A DNA stretch of 64,000 nt from Polytrichum commune (GCA_950295325.1 OX485804.1:57598001-57662000), one strand, 5' to 3'. Shown: positions 1 to 11,898, counted from the first letter of the stretch. Numbers and translations: made by a program. The notes: generated by a model from the letters alone, not told the origin.

Positions 1-180
1 ATAGTAACAGTACCATACAAGTACAATTATTGTATACTTTTTAAAGGCCTTCCATATATGTATGTAACTATAAATTATAACATGTATACCATATGTATAC
101 GTAATACGGCAAGGTCCAAATCAATACCCCTCCTGTGCACTCACGTATACTCGTACATGTTTAGTACAGTGCACCCCCCG

Positions 181-684
181 AGAGTGGGAATGGGTGATAA
201 TATTTGAGGACAAAATCTAGTCTCTTTCAAAAATGTAACTTTATGATGGTTGTTCTTTGATCCTCACCTAACCACACACCAATTGATCATAGGTGTCCAA
301 TTAAGAAAAATAACCAAATAATACATGCATGCCTTTAAGACACAATGAAGCCAAAGGCATATTTGTACACATACACTTAACAACCGGCATGATATGGGCA
401 ACATGGGGCGAAGGACAAGAGGCAAACATAATAGAGTGGGAATGGGTGATAATATTTGAGGACAAAATCTAGTCTCTTTCAAAAATGTAACTTTATGATG
501 GTTGTTCTTTGATCCTCACCTAACCACACACCAATTGATCATAGGTGTCCAATTAAGAAAAATAACCAAATAATACATGCATGCCTTTAAGACACAATGA
601 AGCCAAAGCCATATTTGTACACATACACTTAACAACCGGCATGATATGTGGCAACATGGGGCAAAGACCAAGACTCACAAAAGG
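181..684. repeat. Tandem duplication, 252 bp x 2
   Basis: Copy 1 (181-432) and copy 2 (433-684) are almost identical, both starting AGAGTGGGAATGGG; they drift apart near the 3' end. The unit contains a motif of repeat family F (ctttgatcctcacc... aggtgtccaattaa) seen elsewhere in the window. The near-identity suggests a recent duplication. Confidence 0.85.
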
Positions 685-1002
685 AAAACATGTTACCAAT
701 ACATGACCCCACAATGCGGCAATGTCAGATTTAGCTCACGAGCTAGACCCACCCATCTAGCATGGCCGCTATTGTACCGTTTGGTGGGGCTTGGAAAGCC
801 CTCCTCGGTTGGAATAGCTTGGATATATTGCAACCTAGTTCTTGACCCCTCTATAAGAGAATCAATTATTTATGTTAAGCCACGTGTATCATAATATATT
901 AGTTTTGATCATGGTACCTATAGTTTATGAAGCTCATATAGAGTGAACACGTGAGACATACAATGAGACTAAGGTACGTGGGTTTGTTTTTTCATGTTCT
1001 CC

Positions 1003-1232
1003 AACTTCTACTTATTAGATTTACACAACAAAACTCGTGTTGCATTAGCAAATCTACAATGAAACATATGCACAAATTGGATTGAAAATCGAACCTCCCC
1101 TAATTTAGTTATGATTGTTGGAAGTTAGTGTTTGTTGAATTCTTAATTGGATACATATACCCTCCCAATTGTGTTCATTATTGAGTGTAGGGTAATTATT
1201 AATATACAAAGACATAGTTCAATCTCGTTTAG
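1003..1232 (+). repeat. Dispersed repeat family F, copy 1
   Basis: This sequence recurs with substitutions at 30905-31115 inside intron 1 of the methyltransferase gene; shared blocks include GTGTTGCATTAG and GTGTTCA(T/C)TATTGAGTGT. Parts of the same family (guide motif CAAATATAGGTGT) appear around 1640-1700, 51700-51800, 54780-55150 and 57960-58080. No ends were defined. Confidence 0.6.
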
Positions 1233-1330
1233 ATGATAATAATAATAATAATAACAAGGAATGTCGGTGTTTTTTACACCAATGTGCTACGTATGTTCAC
1301 CTTCTCCTAAACATGTTCATGTGAACATGA

Positions 1331-1347
1331 GGGGGGGGGGGGAGGGG
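1331..1347. repeat. G homopolymer tract
   Basis: Twelve G residues, then A and five more G. It is the first of twelve G/C runs of 11 or more in the window. Confidence 0.9.
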
Positions 1348-1374
1348 GAGGAGCTTAATGCATGACTTTTATAA

Positions 1375-1592
1375 CCCTTTGGGGGGATACCATGTCTGGT
1401 ATCTTCAAGGCACTAGTAGCTAGCTAGGAACTTGTATAGTGTGTCATTATAGTGTCCATCCTCGAAAGGGGAGAGTAGTATTTGTCCCAATGTCCCCTTG
1501 TCCGGTGGGCATCGGGTCATTGGCATTACGAACGGACACTTTATCCACGCCGGCCCTTTGCTTGAAAGGGGTTGGAGTTTCTATCTATCTAT
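1375..1592 (+). mobile_element. 5'-truncated tRNA-derived SINE
   Basis: The 3' part of the SINE at 25740-26109, nearly identical from CCCTTTGGGGGGATACC to the terminal TTTCTATCTATCTAT. The tRNA-like head with A and B boxes is missing, as in typical 5' truncation during reverse transcription. Confidence 0.82.
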
Positions 1593-1763
1593 GATTTTGA
1601 TAAGTGAACTCAGTATCTTTTAAACATATGTCTTTATTGGATGTTTGTTTTCTGATCCTCACCGAACCAAATACCAATCAAATATAGGGATTTGATTAAA
1701 AAAAACAAGCCACTTAAGATCCATCTACCTTACTCTCCTCTAAAAACAACATTACCCGATTTA

Positions 1764-1776
1764 CCCCCCCCCCCCC
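1764..1776. repeat. C homopolymer tract
   Basis: Thirteen consecutive C residues in AT-rich intergenic DNA. Confidence 0.9.
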
Positions 1777-1958
1777 TTTGTGTTAGCGTTTAGTTACCAA
1801 CGTGTGATCATGCGCCAATGAATGAGTGACAGGTGGCGGGGCCTAACTTATGTTATAGTGTTATGTGCAATATTGTGCGGCTGTGTGGAGCAGAGCTGTG
1901 TGGCGTGGGCAGACTCCTACTCTTAAATTAGCCTAGTGCAGAAACTCCCAGAAAATTA

Positions 1959-2461
1959 GGGCCACTTCACACACAAGACTGAGAGCCCGTGACCATTACA
2001 CGTCAAGCACTCTTATTGGTGGGAAAGGCGGGGCCGGTCCAAGTTCGCTACTTCCCACTACGCTTGAGGGACCACCGGAGTATGTGAATGCAAGATGGAT
2101 GTAGAGTCTACATGGATTCCTACATGGCATCGAATGGATCATGTTTCACGGTCGTTTGGACTATTTTCAAAAACCACCTCTTGGAGGCAGGCCTAACACA
2201 AAACTAGGAGATCATGGCACTCCGAACACTCACAACCGTTGATTTATTCTATTTTATCACGTGTGAGGACTCGCATGAATAGACATTCATTGAAATAGCA
2301 TTTGGTTGAAGGCTCGGTCACATATGACTTCACACTACACTTGAGGGTCCATGACGACACTACATGGTTTTTGGAGGTGTCTTGGAACAACCTTTGGAAA
2401 CTTTCTTTTGGGCTCTCACAATTTCATGGTCACGGCTTTTGGCTCGTGTGTGAAGTGGCCC
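1959..2461 (+). mobile_element. Family A Tourist-like (PIF/Harbinger) MITE, copy 1
   Basis: 503 bp with imperfect TIRs starting GGGCCACTTCACACAC and ending GTGTGTGAAGTGGCCC, flanked by a perfect TTA on each side (1956-1958, 2462-2464). A 3-bp TWA target duplication and GGGCC-type termini are hallmarks of PIF/Harbinger elements. No transposase is encoded. Confidence 0.88.
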
Positions 2462-2540
2462 TTACACACCATGGCACACTTTCAAAACATTATTTATTTT
2501 AGTGACCAAGTTGGGTGAGGCTGGGTTTTTGTGTTGGATG

Positions 2541-2896
2541 ACATAAGGTTTAATTCTAGCACCAAACCTAGTTTTTTTGTTGGATGGATGAGAAGTACGT
2601 TTGTTTATGATAATTCTCTCTCACCTGACTTGATTTGAGATTGATATTTTGTAGAAATTTCACCCAAAAGATGTATAATACTTTGGTTGGGAGGTGTCTT
2701 GAATTTCCAAAATTAGAGGCGTGCCATAACTTCAAGTTAGTATGTGAGGCCCATAACATTATTCGGCTGCTATGAACCGTTCCATTCTAATAATATCAAA
2801 TGATAATGCTTCACTCGAGTAACTCAAAGTATATCAGGTTGAATTTGCTTAGACAAACATCCATAAGGTTTATTTCTAGCACCAAACCTAGTTTTT
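2541..2896 (+). repeat. Pair of 36-bp direct repeats and a family M end
   Basis: The sequence CATAAGGTTT(A/T)(A/T)TTCTAGC... occurs at 2541-2577 and again at 2861-2896. A family M terminus (TGTTGGATGGATGAGAAGTA) follows the first copy at about 2578-2616. The spacing is about 320 bp, and the repeats are too long to be an ordinary TSD. Confidence 0.6.
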
Positions 2897-3082
2897 CTTC
2901 AAATTCAAAGTTCTAAAATAGATGAAGTTGTCAAAAGTTGCAACTAAAAGGTACATATTAAGATGAATGTTGCATTCTCTAAATACAATAGGACTAGGAA
3001 TATTCATATGATGGTGATCACCACTTTCACTACATCAATAAACTGATTAAACACACAGTGCTCCTTATCTTTAAGGTGGTTT

Positions 3083-3477
3083 TAAACCAATGTTGGTATG
3101 GTGTCATTTTTTGTAGTTACCATTCACGTAGCTATAATGAGGATGTCACATTTATTGATATCACTAGGTTATGGAAATTTGACAAAAATTGTGTTTTCGA
3201 TACCATTAAAGTGTGTATGTATATACATGTCATGCAAACACCTTCACACACCATGCGGAACCCCCCCCCCCCCAATATCAATATGGTTTAGAATGGTATT
3301 GACCCACATAATAACTAGGGTATACAAAGATTCTCTCACCTTGACATGTCCACCAAATATTGAGATTAGTGTTACAATTTTGATATCCACATGTAAATTC
3401 TTTGATACCATTATTTGCTGATGTCGATTATTGATACCCATGCACTCAACCCTATATACCATACCAACATTGGTTTA
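3083..3477. mobile_element. Family E MITE, copy 1 (TA-flanked)
   Basis: 395 bp with perfect 19-bp TIRs: TAAACCAATGTTGGTATGG at 3083-3101 and its reverse complement at 3459-3477. Each TIR starts or ends with TA, compatible with a TA target duplication (Tc1/mariner-like). It carries a C13 run at 3261-3273. Overlapping open frames here (largest 107 codons) span the TIR-bounded element and are not credible genes. Confidence 0.82.
3261..3273. repeat. C homopolymer tract
   Basis: Thirteen C residues inside family E copy 1. Other E copies lack it, so the run arose after the family split. Confidence 0.9.
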
Positions 3478-3489
3478 CACATCAAGGAA

Positions 3490-3702
3490 CGGGGAGAACC
3501 GGCCGCTAGTTATAGATGAACCGGCTGGGTTTGAGAAATAACCGGTTAAAGTTCAAGACTTCATGAAAACTACCGGTCGTTAGAAAAGAAGCGATGAAAT
3601 GCACCTCACATTAATGAAAGAAAAACCGGAAGATCGCAACATGTAACCGGTTGGACTTGGAAACACTAGGACCTTACCCATTTATGCCTAAAAATCTCCC
3701 CG
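3490..3702 (+). mobile_element. Family D (ACCGGTT-rich) repeat, copy 1
   Basis: 213 bp bounded by CGGGGAGA and TCTCCCCG, with several (A)ACCGGTT motifs inside. Copies lie at 9084-9303, 15291-15500 (inverted), 19969-20155 (inverted), 62539-62708 and 63280-63490 (inverted). No coding capacity; superfamily unknown. Confidence 0.75.
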
Positions 3703-3984
3703 GGCACTATTACACATAACCACCCCCATGGTTGACTTGTGGTCAACATGAGTACTAGGTATATATTTCGGTTACCACACAAGACATAAAGACCTAATTA
3801 GGGTTGAGTAGATCGGATCTCTACATGCACCTCGTTAGTTAGATCCGGGAATTGCATGCGTGAGATATTCGAGGTGGCGGGACTAGGATCTTCTTTCATC
3901 TGCATGAGGGTGTCCCCGGAGAGTGGGGTTGCTTTTTGCACCCGTCACTAACATGTCATATGCCCGTCACAATCACTTGTCCCA

Positions 3985-4262
3985 TTCCAAATGTAAGGTC
4001 GAGGCATCCCTAGTCAACCGTGTCCATTTAATGACTGCTCAATAGGGTCATGTAATGATGACGTGGATGAGATCTGTAATTTTTAGGCGAACGGGAGTAA
4101 AGGTTTTATGTGTTGGCAGCTTGTGATTGGTTACCCTCCTAAGAGTTTGGACACTTGTTGTAGCCACGAATTAGCACTTATATGAGTGGCTATGGGTTAA
4201 CCTATAGGTTGACCATGTGTTACCCGAAACTTTACCGCTTTGAAATTTGTAGCAATTTCCAT
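3985..4262 (+). repeat. Dispersed repeat family J, copy 1
   Basis: Matches 10960-11217 in the same orientation with moderate divergence; shared blocks include AATAGGGTCATGTAATG-like, GGCTTGTGATTG and CGAAATTTGT. Ends and class unknown. Confidence 0.65.
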
Positions 4263-4493
4263 ATTTATGAAGAAGAATAAATGCATTCTCCTTAGAAGAT
4301 GTTTTTTCTTCACAAGAAAAATGAATCCCCGCTATTACTCCTCCTAAACTAATGCGAACTCTCTTATTTTATCAGTTATAAATGCCTCAACCTTTTACGT
4401 GATGCACACTTCACAGTTGCGACGGGCATTTGACGGGTTTGTGATAGGTGCAAAAAACAACATTGGTTCCATGAAAATCCTCAACTGAACTTA

Positions 4494-4957
4494 GAGCCAC
4501 TTCACACATGAGACTGAGGGCTTGTGACCTTTGCACTTCAAGCACTCTCATTGGTCCAAGTTTGCTTCACACTACTACACTCGAGGGACCGACGGAGCGT
4601 GTGAATGCACAATGGATGTAAAGTCTACATGGATTCCTACATGACATCAAACAAATTATGTTTCATGTTCACTTTGACTATTTTCAAAAACCACCTCTTG
4701 GAGGTAGGCCTAACACAAAACCGAGAGACCATGGCACTCCGAAATCACACAACCGTTGATTTATTATACAATATTTTATCATGTGTGAGGACCCTGCATG
4801 AATAGAAATTTATTGAAATAGCATTTGTTGAGGGCTTGATCACATATGACTTCACATTACATGATCTTGGAAGTGTCTTGGGATGGGCCTTTCGACAATT
4901 CTTTTGGGCTCTCACAATTTCATGGTCACGGTTCTTGGCTCGTGTGTGAAGGGGCCC
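4494..4957 (+). mobile_element. Family A Tourist-like MITE, copy 2
   Basis: 464 bp with degraded ends (GAGCCACTTCACACATGAG ... GTGTGTGAAGGGGCCC). The left flank is TTA, the right flank TCG. It lies only 8 bp before copy 3, in the same orientation. Confidence 0.82.
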
Positions 4958-4965
4958 TCGGTTAA

Positions 4966-5465
4966 GGGCCACTTCACACACGAGATTGAGAGCCCGTGAC
5001 CATTGCACTTCAAGCACTCTCACTGGTGGAAAAGGTGGAGCCGGTCCCAAGTTTACTTCACACTACGCTTGAGGGACCAAAGTATGTGAATGCAAGATGG
5101 ATGCAAAGTCTACATGGATTCCTACACGACATCGAATGGATCATGTTACATGGTCACTTGGACTATTTTCCAAAACCACCTCTTGGAGGTAGGCCTAACA
5201 CAAAACCACTAGGAGACCATGGCACTCAGGACGCTCACAACCATTGATTCATTTTATTTTATCATGCATGTGGACTCGCATGATTAGAAATTCATTGAAA
5301 TAGCATTTGGTTGAGGGCACGGTCACATATGACTTCACACTACACTTGAGGGTCCATGACCACACTACACGATTTTGGAGGTGTATTGGGATGGCCTTTG
5401 GACACTTTCTTTTGGGCTCTCACAATTCCATGGTCACGGCTCTTGGCTTGTGTGTGAAGTGGCCC
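4966..5465 (+). mobile_element. Family A Tourist-like MITE, copy 3
   Basis: 500 bp with TIRs GGGCCACTTCACACACGAG ... CTCGTGTGTGAAGTGGCCC and a perfect TAA duplication (4963-4965, 5466-5468). The interior aligns with copy 1 along its whole length. Confidence 0.9.
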
Positions 5466-5755
5466 TAAGGTATTGTTGTGTTCATTAAGAAGGGTAGCAC
5501 AGAGAGATGCCACTTGGGATTTTGATGCTGCCAGATAGTATTTTTGGGATGCCCAGGTAGGCATACCGTATCCACCTTGTTGTTCCCCTTCACGTATCAA
5601 ATCTCTAAGTGTCTTTATTGATGCTTAGTGGAATGTCCTCAAACCACATAACTTTGTCGTTGTATGTATAACCTACAATTTGGCACCAAAATCTGGTACC
5701 TATTTGTTTGTTTCGGGAAGCCGGGTTGCACAGAGAGAGAGAGAGATTAATTAAT

Positions 5756-5977
5756 TACCGCATACGAGCGTACCTCACATTCATCCAACATAAAAGTCAT
5801 GAAATAATATGCATCTCAAATGTTCCTATTCTTTAGTTGATTCGACACTAGAATTTGACTTCAAAGAGTTTGAATTAGTCTAGTCCGCATCATTTGATAT
5901 GATTTGGCAACGAACTCGTAGGAGGTCAAGGTCTTATGTTGGATGGATGAGAGGTACGCTCGTTTGCAACTCCCTCC
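5756..5977. mobile_element. Family M MITE, copy 2
   Basis: About 220 bp with inverted ends GAGCGTACCTCACATTCATC near 5766 and GATGAGAGGTACGCTC near 5948, each continuing into ATCCAACATAA. It matches the element at 54038-54236. Confidence 0.7.
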
Positions 5978-7589
5978 CTCTCTCTCTCTCTACTTTGATT
6001 ATTCCTTGCCCACAAATGAACCTGTTTGGTAACTTTATCTAACCCCAGGGTAAGAACCTTTTAGGGTTAAGTCAGTGTTACCTAACGAATATCAACCATA
6101 GATCGTGGATTTCACATCAATGGACACAAACATTTACCTAATCCTATATTAAGAGTAAGAGGCCAAGAGAGCCTCCTTTCGCAGGTTGAACCGCATATGG
6201 CAGTTTACCCTTAGTAACTTACAGGATTAGTGCAAGTTGTGCAAACTTAGTCTTGTGGAGAGGGTGTGTAATTTACCTCTCTTTTCGACTGCACAAGGTT
6301 CGAATGGCTAAGGAACATGTAGAATACTCTATGACAGTATGTGTATTCAATGATGCAAAATGTATTTTCATGTTGTACAAAATTGTGTGACATAGATAAC
6401 AATTGGGTTTCCGCTGCTATTCACCTCGTGTACGTTACTGACCCTCTCTTTGGATTTGGTTGGTGGCATGGGCACAGGTGAGGCGGACCCTTCACAAACT
6501 TGACGACATATTTAGGTTTTGCATAGTATCTTTGATCAAAAATAATATGTGCATTATGATTATACTTATGCGTATGTATTCCAGTGGTATGAGGAACGCA
6601 TAACATAATCTGATTTTTGGTAGAACTTTGAAGTATTTGTTGAGCTTGTCTCTTACCTTTCTGAACTTGATATGGATGTGTAAATAAGTTTTTCTACAAG
6701 AGTGAAATGAAAAGTTACACTATGAGTTGTATAGACTACTTTCATATCGTAATACTTTCTTAGATGCAAGCAGTGTAGAGACAATGACTATGGTAAGAGG
6801 ATAGCTTTGCATATAGTTGGGTCATGGAGCTTGCTCCCACCCACCCTCCCATATTTTCAAAAAAGGTACATTGATATGTTGAAGAATGATTTGGCCTCTG
6901 AATAAGAGGATGTTATAAGAACGGACTAAGCTTGATAGTAAGCATAGAACGGCTCAAGAAAAACCCAGCTCTCTCCATTGAGGATTAGGTAATTAGTGAG
7001 AGGAGAGTGGATGACAAGCCACAGGATGGAGTGAGTCGTCCACCTATTCCAACTGGTTATCACTCATAATCGAGCAACTCATGGATAAAATTTGGGAATA
7101 ATGGATGATGTGACAACTTCACAGATATAACTATGTGACTAATTTTGAATAATCGTTTGGTCTTGGATGAGTGATCGGTTACACAATAGATGATGACCCT
7201 TGAGAGGAGAGTGGATGATGAGATGCTTGTTAGTTGGGCGATTTTACAGTTAGACATCGTTGTATCTAAAAGCTTGGGTATACACTACCACATCTTGCAC
7301 AACTTTGCTAGGGAATATATATACACCCATATATCTATTATTCAAAACTCAACATTACATAAACTTTTTTTTGTTATCATTTGTAAGTGACACTCACAAC
7401 TTTCTTTTGGGTGAATGTTCACACAACACCTATTGAGGGGGAGGGGAAAACCATTAATTACTATTGTAGAGCCCGGGGATTATTATTTAAAGCTAAACAA
7501 ATTGGATCATAGACCCTGAGTTAGACTAGTGAATTCAAATTGGGATGAACCAACAACTAACTTAATAGGGAGACATGCTTTTACACTAG
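5978..7589. other. Intergenic stretch, nothing recognised
   Basis: A CT-rich simple repeat (about 5978-5993) is followed by about 1.6 kb with no credible gene, clear TIR element or RNA gene. Open frames are short and without family signatures. Two similar stretches (7000-7080 and 7185-7260) repeat GAGAGGAGAGTGGATGA, and the first has a further match near 40190. Confidence 0.6.
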
Positions 7590-8302
7590 TTATCCCATTT
7601 AGTGAGGGTGGGCTAGTAGAGCATGTGGGAAATTAGTGAAGGTCATACTAGGATAATTTTACGCTACAAAATTGGTGCCACAAGAAGATCTAGGGTTTTC
7701 AAGAGCTCAAAGTGTCAAAGTGCCAGAATTTCCCACTACAAGCTCTCTTTGATTTCGTAGTGTTAGGAGATGCCTTGGAAGTGAGTGGCGCTAATGAAAA
7801 AGAAGAGGAAGAAACCCTTCGACCTCACCAAAAACAAATTTTTGCACCCTACAAACGCCTTAGAGCACACACTAATTTTCTTAAAAGGTATGGTAAATGA
7901 TGTATTCAAGAATTTAGTACTCCCTCCATCCCAAAATGATTGTCCTACCTCCCGGAATTTTTTGTCCCAAAATGATTGTCCGGTTTATCTACCCGGCTAG
8001 AAATTTGAGGCTTACAGTCAAACATTTTCACGCCAAACTTTCTATATCAAAAAGTCTTTCCACACCGCAACTTCCAGGGACGTTTTGGAGTAGTTGTTGC
8101 TTTTCAATTTTAAGAGTCATACTTACAACTACTCGGTCAATGGTCAACGGGCCTTAATCTCGCCAAAGCTAAGAACACAAACAATCATTTTGGGACAGAG
8201 GGGAGTATCACTCAGTAAAAAACTCAACACTCGCTAATGCTAAGAGTTGGCAAAGTAGTGCATGCTTCCGAGAATTAGTAGCACACCTACTAAATGGGAT
8301 AA
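7590..8302. mobile_element. Family N element, copy 1, split by a Stowaway
   Basis: The ends TTATCCCATTTAGTGAGGG and CTACTAAATGGGATAA form a TIR. Total length is 713 bp. Removing the 288 bp of nested Stowaway plus one TA leaves 425 bp, matching the 423-bp copy at 11476-11898. The two copies align on both sides of the insertion. Confidence 0.82.
7920..8205. mobile_element. Stowaway MITE (Tc1/mariner), nested
   Basis: 286 bp with the classical terminus CTCCCTCCATCCCAAAATGA and the matching inverted right end TCATTTTGGGACAGAGGGGAG. It is flanked by TA on both sides (7918-7919, 8206-8207), has no transposase, and lies inside family N copy 1. Confidence 0.93.
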
Positions 8303-8712
8303 TCGGTGTGTTACCCCTTCTTTGGTAGGTGCTTAGGAGAAGAGAACCCAAAAAGAAACACTTTCACTTCATCGCAATAAATAATAAGACAAGTTTGGAG
8401 GTGCTAGCTGCCAATTTTTTGAGTCCCTTGGAACTTGGAATCCTTAGTTGGGCCCTACTCTCGACCCCATGCACAAAGAGACACAAACAAGTGACGACGA
8501 AACACGGGCCCCCTTGAAACGACCCCGGATCTCGGGGTTTGTAACTGTATCCCAATTTTTGTCTCCACGGATTTTTTGAACCATCAACCACTTTATTCTA
8601 GATCCATTGGTTTTTTTAAGGCCAAAAATCACGTATATGCGCCCTCCTTAGCTATTGGAGAAATGGGACGGAGAATTTGACCCAACTTGGTCACTTTATT
8701 TTATTCCTCGCT

Positions 8713-9052
8713 ACACTAAATAGGTAGATTAGTGTTGGAAACACTAATAGTCGACGAAAACGCTAAATGTAAATTGTCTCTATAGTGTTAGAACACTAAA
8801 TGTCAACTCTAACACTATTTGTACCAAGTAGTAACTTTAAATATTTACATGAGCACATTTAGTGTTAGATGATATTTTCTAAATCTTGGAATGAAGAATT
8901 GAAGGAAGAAGAATATGAGAACCTCGTAAAAGGTATAATTTGTTCAAACCCTATTCAAACACTAATTGTAATATCAGTTGAAAATTAGTGTTTTAGGTAA
9001 CTATTGCATCTAACACTAATCTTCATCTAACACTAATCTACCTATTTAGTGT
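8713..9052. mobile_element. Family H MITE, copy 1 (TA-flanked, CACTAAAT termini)
   Basis: 340 bp with a perfect 24-bp TIR, left at 8713-8736 (ACACTAAATAGGTAGATTAG...) and right at 9029-9052. Read with a TA duplication, the ends are CACTAAAT...ATTTAGTG. The CACTA motif recalls En/Spm, but no matching 3-bp duplication is present. The interior is itself rich in AACACTAA motifs. Confidence 0.85.
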
Positions 9053-9083
9053 ACTTCTTTAACATTGATCTCCTCAAATGAAC

Positions 9084-9303
9084 GAGGAGAATGGACCGCT
9101 AGTTACCGAAGAAAGAAACGGTTGAGTTTGAGAAGTAACCGGTTGAAGTTCAAGACTTTGGGAGATTTACCCATCATTTGAAGAAGAATCTATGGAATAT
9201 ACCCCAAACTCATAAAAGAGAAAACCAAAAGATCACAACATGCAATTGGTTGGGACCTTGAAGCACTATGATTTCTAACCAATTATGCCCAAAATCCTTC
9301 CCG
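9084..9303 (+). mobile_element. Family D repeat, copy 2
   Basis: Diverged copy of the family D unit; shares AAGTAACCGGTTGAAGTTCA and the ...AATTATGCCCAAAATCC end. Confidence 0.7.
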
Positions 9304-9371
9304 CATACTAGATCGAGTAGTCATAGAAATGCTTTGGTTTTTTTCTTGTACTCTTACTTGACTCGAAAGGA

Positions 9372-9826
9372 CTACACCATTTATAATATTTGTCAACATA
9401 AGTAGTTTTTTAAAACGTGAAAAGAATACTTTGCATTGTGACGTTTCGCATAGCGAACTGGGATACTTGAGATGATAGTGTTGCGTTTTAGTAGGTAAGG
9501 GGAAGGTATTATTGAACATACTAATGGCAAGTGTCATGTGCTAACATTTTGATATATAAGAGAAGGTATTCTTGAACATACAAATGCCAAGTGTCATTTG
9601 TGTGCACTTTAGTCAGTTTGTTGGTCATTTGTGTAACATAAACATACACCCTGTAAAACTATCGAACACACACATGCCAAGGTATTAGCAGTGCACTTGA
9701 ATGCCAAGTTTCACGAGGTGACACTAGCGATGAAGTTGTTGATCGTTAGTGGAACTTAGCATGTGCCTTACAATAATGTAATTGACACTGTTACGCATGT
9801 GACACTAAATACCATAAATGGTGTAG
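9372..9826. mobile_element. Family H-related MITE with internal repeats
   Basis: 455 bp with inverted ends CTACACCATTTATAATATTT and ACCATAAATGGTGTAG. The interior holds two or more diverged copies of a unit with GAACATACTAATG(G/C)CAAGTG. A related interior piece recurs at 25277-25350. Confidence 0.65.
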
Positions 9827-10959
9827 TCCACTAGAAGTGAGTTGCATCTAGTTTTTTTCAACTTAATCACTTGAGAAGCATCAATTTTAATTGTAAATTT
9901 GGGTTGAGTAAAGTACCATACCACCTCTATCAAAAAAACTGTAAGCAATGTTTTCCAAATTTTTTATATGATCTTTGATACATTCAAACATCTAATCTTG
10001 TCCTTTGCTACAAAACTTATCAATAAAGGAACATCACAAAATTGATTGATATTATATTTTTATTTATTCTCCACCACAAAGTGGTCTTAACAAATTAAAA
10101 CATATATTGACGGATTTTGTTTGAGGATGATTTTACTATCATTTATTGAAAGAAAGTGTTCAAGACACACCTCGTGAGATGCTATAAGGTAGATGAGGCT
10201 AATTTGATTAGCTTCCTTAGTCGTACACCTGTTTTTGGTTTCTAATTGGTAGTACATTCATTTTGACTTGGTGGGCGAGTAATACATGGTGATTTAGATG
10301 TTGCCTTGATGAAATTTGGGTTAGTCACCTTTCGCAAAAGTCGAACTACACCCAACATCCTCCATAATGAGGAGTGCTGATCCACCGAGCTATGACATGC
10401 TTGATTCTTGAGCCCAAGGTGGAAAAATTAAGAGGCCGCATGTGGTTGTGAGGTGCCGACCAATGTGTATTATGGCTATTTTATAAAGAAAAAATATATT
10501 AGCAACAATGTATCTTACATGTGACCACTTTAGAGACATGACACAACTCATATTGGCATTCAACTTGGTCTTCATGGGCACGTGACCCAAGTAGAATTGG
10601 CTAATGATGTTGTCCACTTACACAACATTAAAACAATAAAAGAGTTGCCCCCCCCCCCTCCCCCACAATAACACCACATTGAAGTAGAGAATGATTCCGG
10701 AGCCTAGATCAACACCTTTCTCAACTCCGATTCCAATGATTTCAAATTCTTCAGTCCCAACTACCAATTACTAACTTGTTCAAGCTTCTAATGCTCAAAC
10801 CCGTCAATTGGTTGATTCCACAAAGTTGGACTTGTCCACATTAGCCTCATCTACCAAAGATGGTATGGTTTGAGTTGTATGGATGTATTAAAAAAAATCA
10901 CCACTCACAACTTGGTTTTCTAAGTCAACTCCAAATAGGATTCCAAACATATGAGGTCT
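9827..10959. other. Intergenic stretch with a C tract
   Basis: No credible gene or element. A C11 run interrupted by T (10648-10665) is the only notable feature. Confidence 0.6.
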
Positions 10960-11217
10960 AAGGTCAAGGCATTCACAGTCGACTAGGTTCATTTAACTGC
11001 TCATTAGGGTCATGTAATGCCGACACAAATGAGATTCTTATTTTAAAGCAAATAAATTCAAAGTTTATGCGGTGGCGGCTTGTGATTGATTACCCTCATA
11101 AACGTTTTTTATATTTTCCGTAACTAAGGAATAGTAATGAGATGAGAAGTTATGGGTTAATCTATTATCAACTATGTGCAACCCTAAAATTTACGCTTCG
11201 AAATTTGTTGCCTAATT
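10960..11217 (+). repeat. Dispersed repeat family J, copy 2
   Basis: Pairs with 3985-4262. The copies keep the order of blocks around AGGGTCATGTAATG and the GGCTTGTGATTG motif. Confidence 0.65.
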
Positions 11218-11475
11218 TTTTTGATTTTGAATCAACAATTCAAAAAACAAACTGGCTCATGCGTGTTGACACCATTTGTGGGCTCTGCCATGGAGCTCTC
11301 AATTTAATTGGCATTCTTAACCCATAAGTCAATGCAAAAACAAGTATCTTTTTGGACATGACTATTTCCAAAAATATATTGAATGGACTCATTTATGTCA
11401 TTCTATTGTAAACATCGTGACAAGAGAGAAAAAAAAGTATTTGCAGTAGTTTCACATGTCATAATAACTATATCG

Positions 11476-11898
11476 ATTATCCCAATTAGTGAGGGAGGGC
11501 TAATAGTGTGTGGGATTGTAATGAAGATGATATTGATTTTTCTTTATGTTATGAAATTAGTGTCACCAAAAGATCTAGGAAACATTGTTTATCTAAACAC
11601 TATTCACTAAAAATACTATTCATAACAACATTATTCATTGAAACCACTAGCACTTGTCATTATTCACTAGAAGTCTCAGCACTTGCCACTATTCACTGAC
11701 AAGCACGTGTTTCAATATTTTTGTATCACTCTACAAACACCTTAGAGCACACATTACTTTTCTTGAAATATATGGTGAATGAGCATCTATTCATGAATTT
11801 ACTGTCACTCGTTGAAAATCCAACTCTCAATACTTTTGAGATTTAGCTAAATAGTGCGTGCTTTGGGAATTAGTACCACCCTTACTAATTGGGAATAT
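11476..11898. mobile_element. Family N element, copy 2 (empty-site copy)
   Basis: 423 bp with TIRs ATTATCCCAATTAGTGAGGG ... CCCTTACTAATTGGGAAT. It has no Stowaway: its AATTTACTGTCACTC corresponds to the interrupted AATTTAG-TA ... TA-TCACTC of copy 1. It contains two near-repeats of a TCACTAGAA-type motif. Confidence 0.82.

Noticed and set aside
3098-3421. Overlapping open frames up to 107 codons
   Set aside because: They lie within a TIR-bounded MITE and read through a C13 tract; no protein family is visible.
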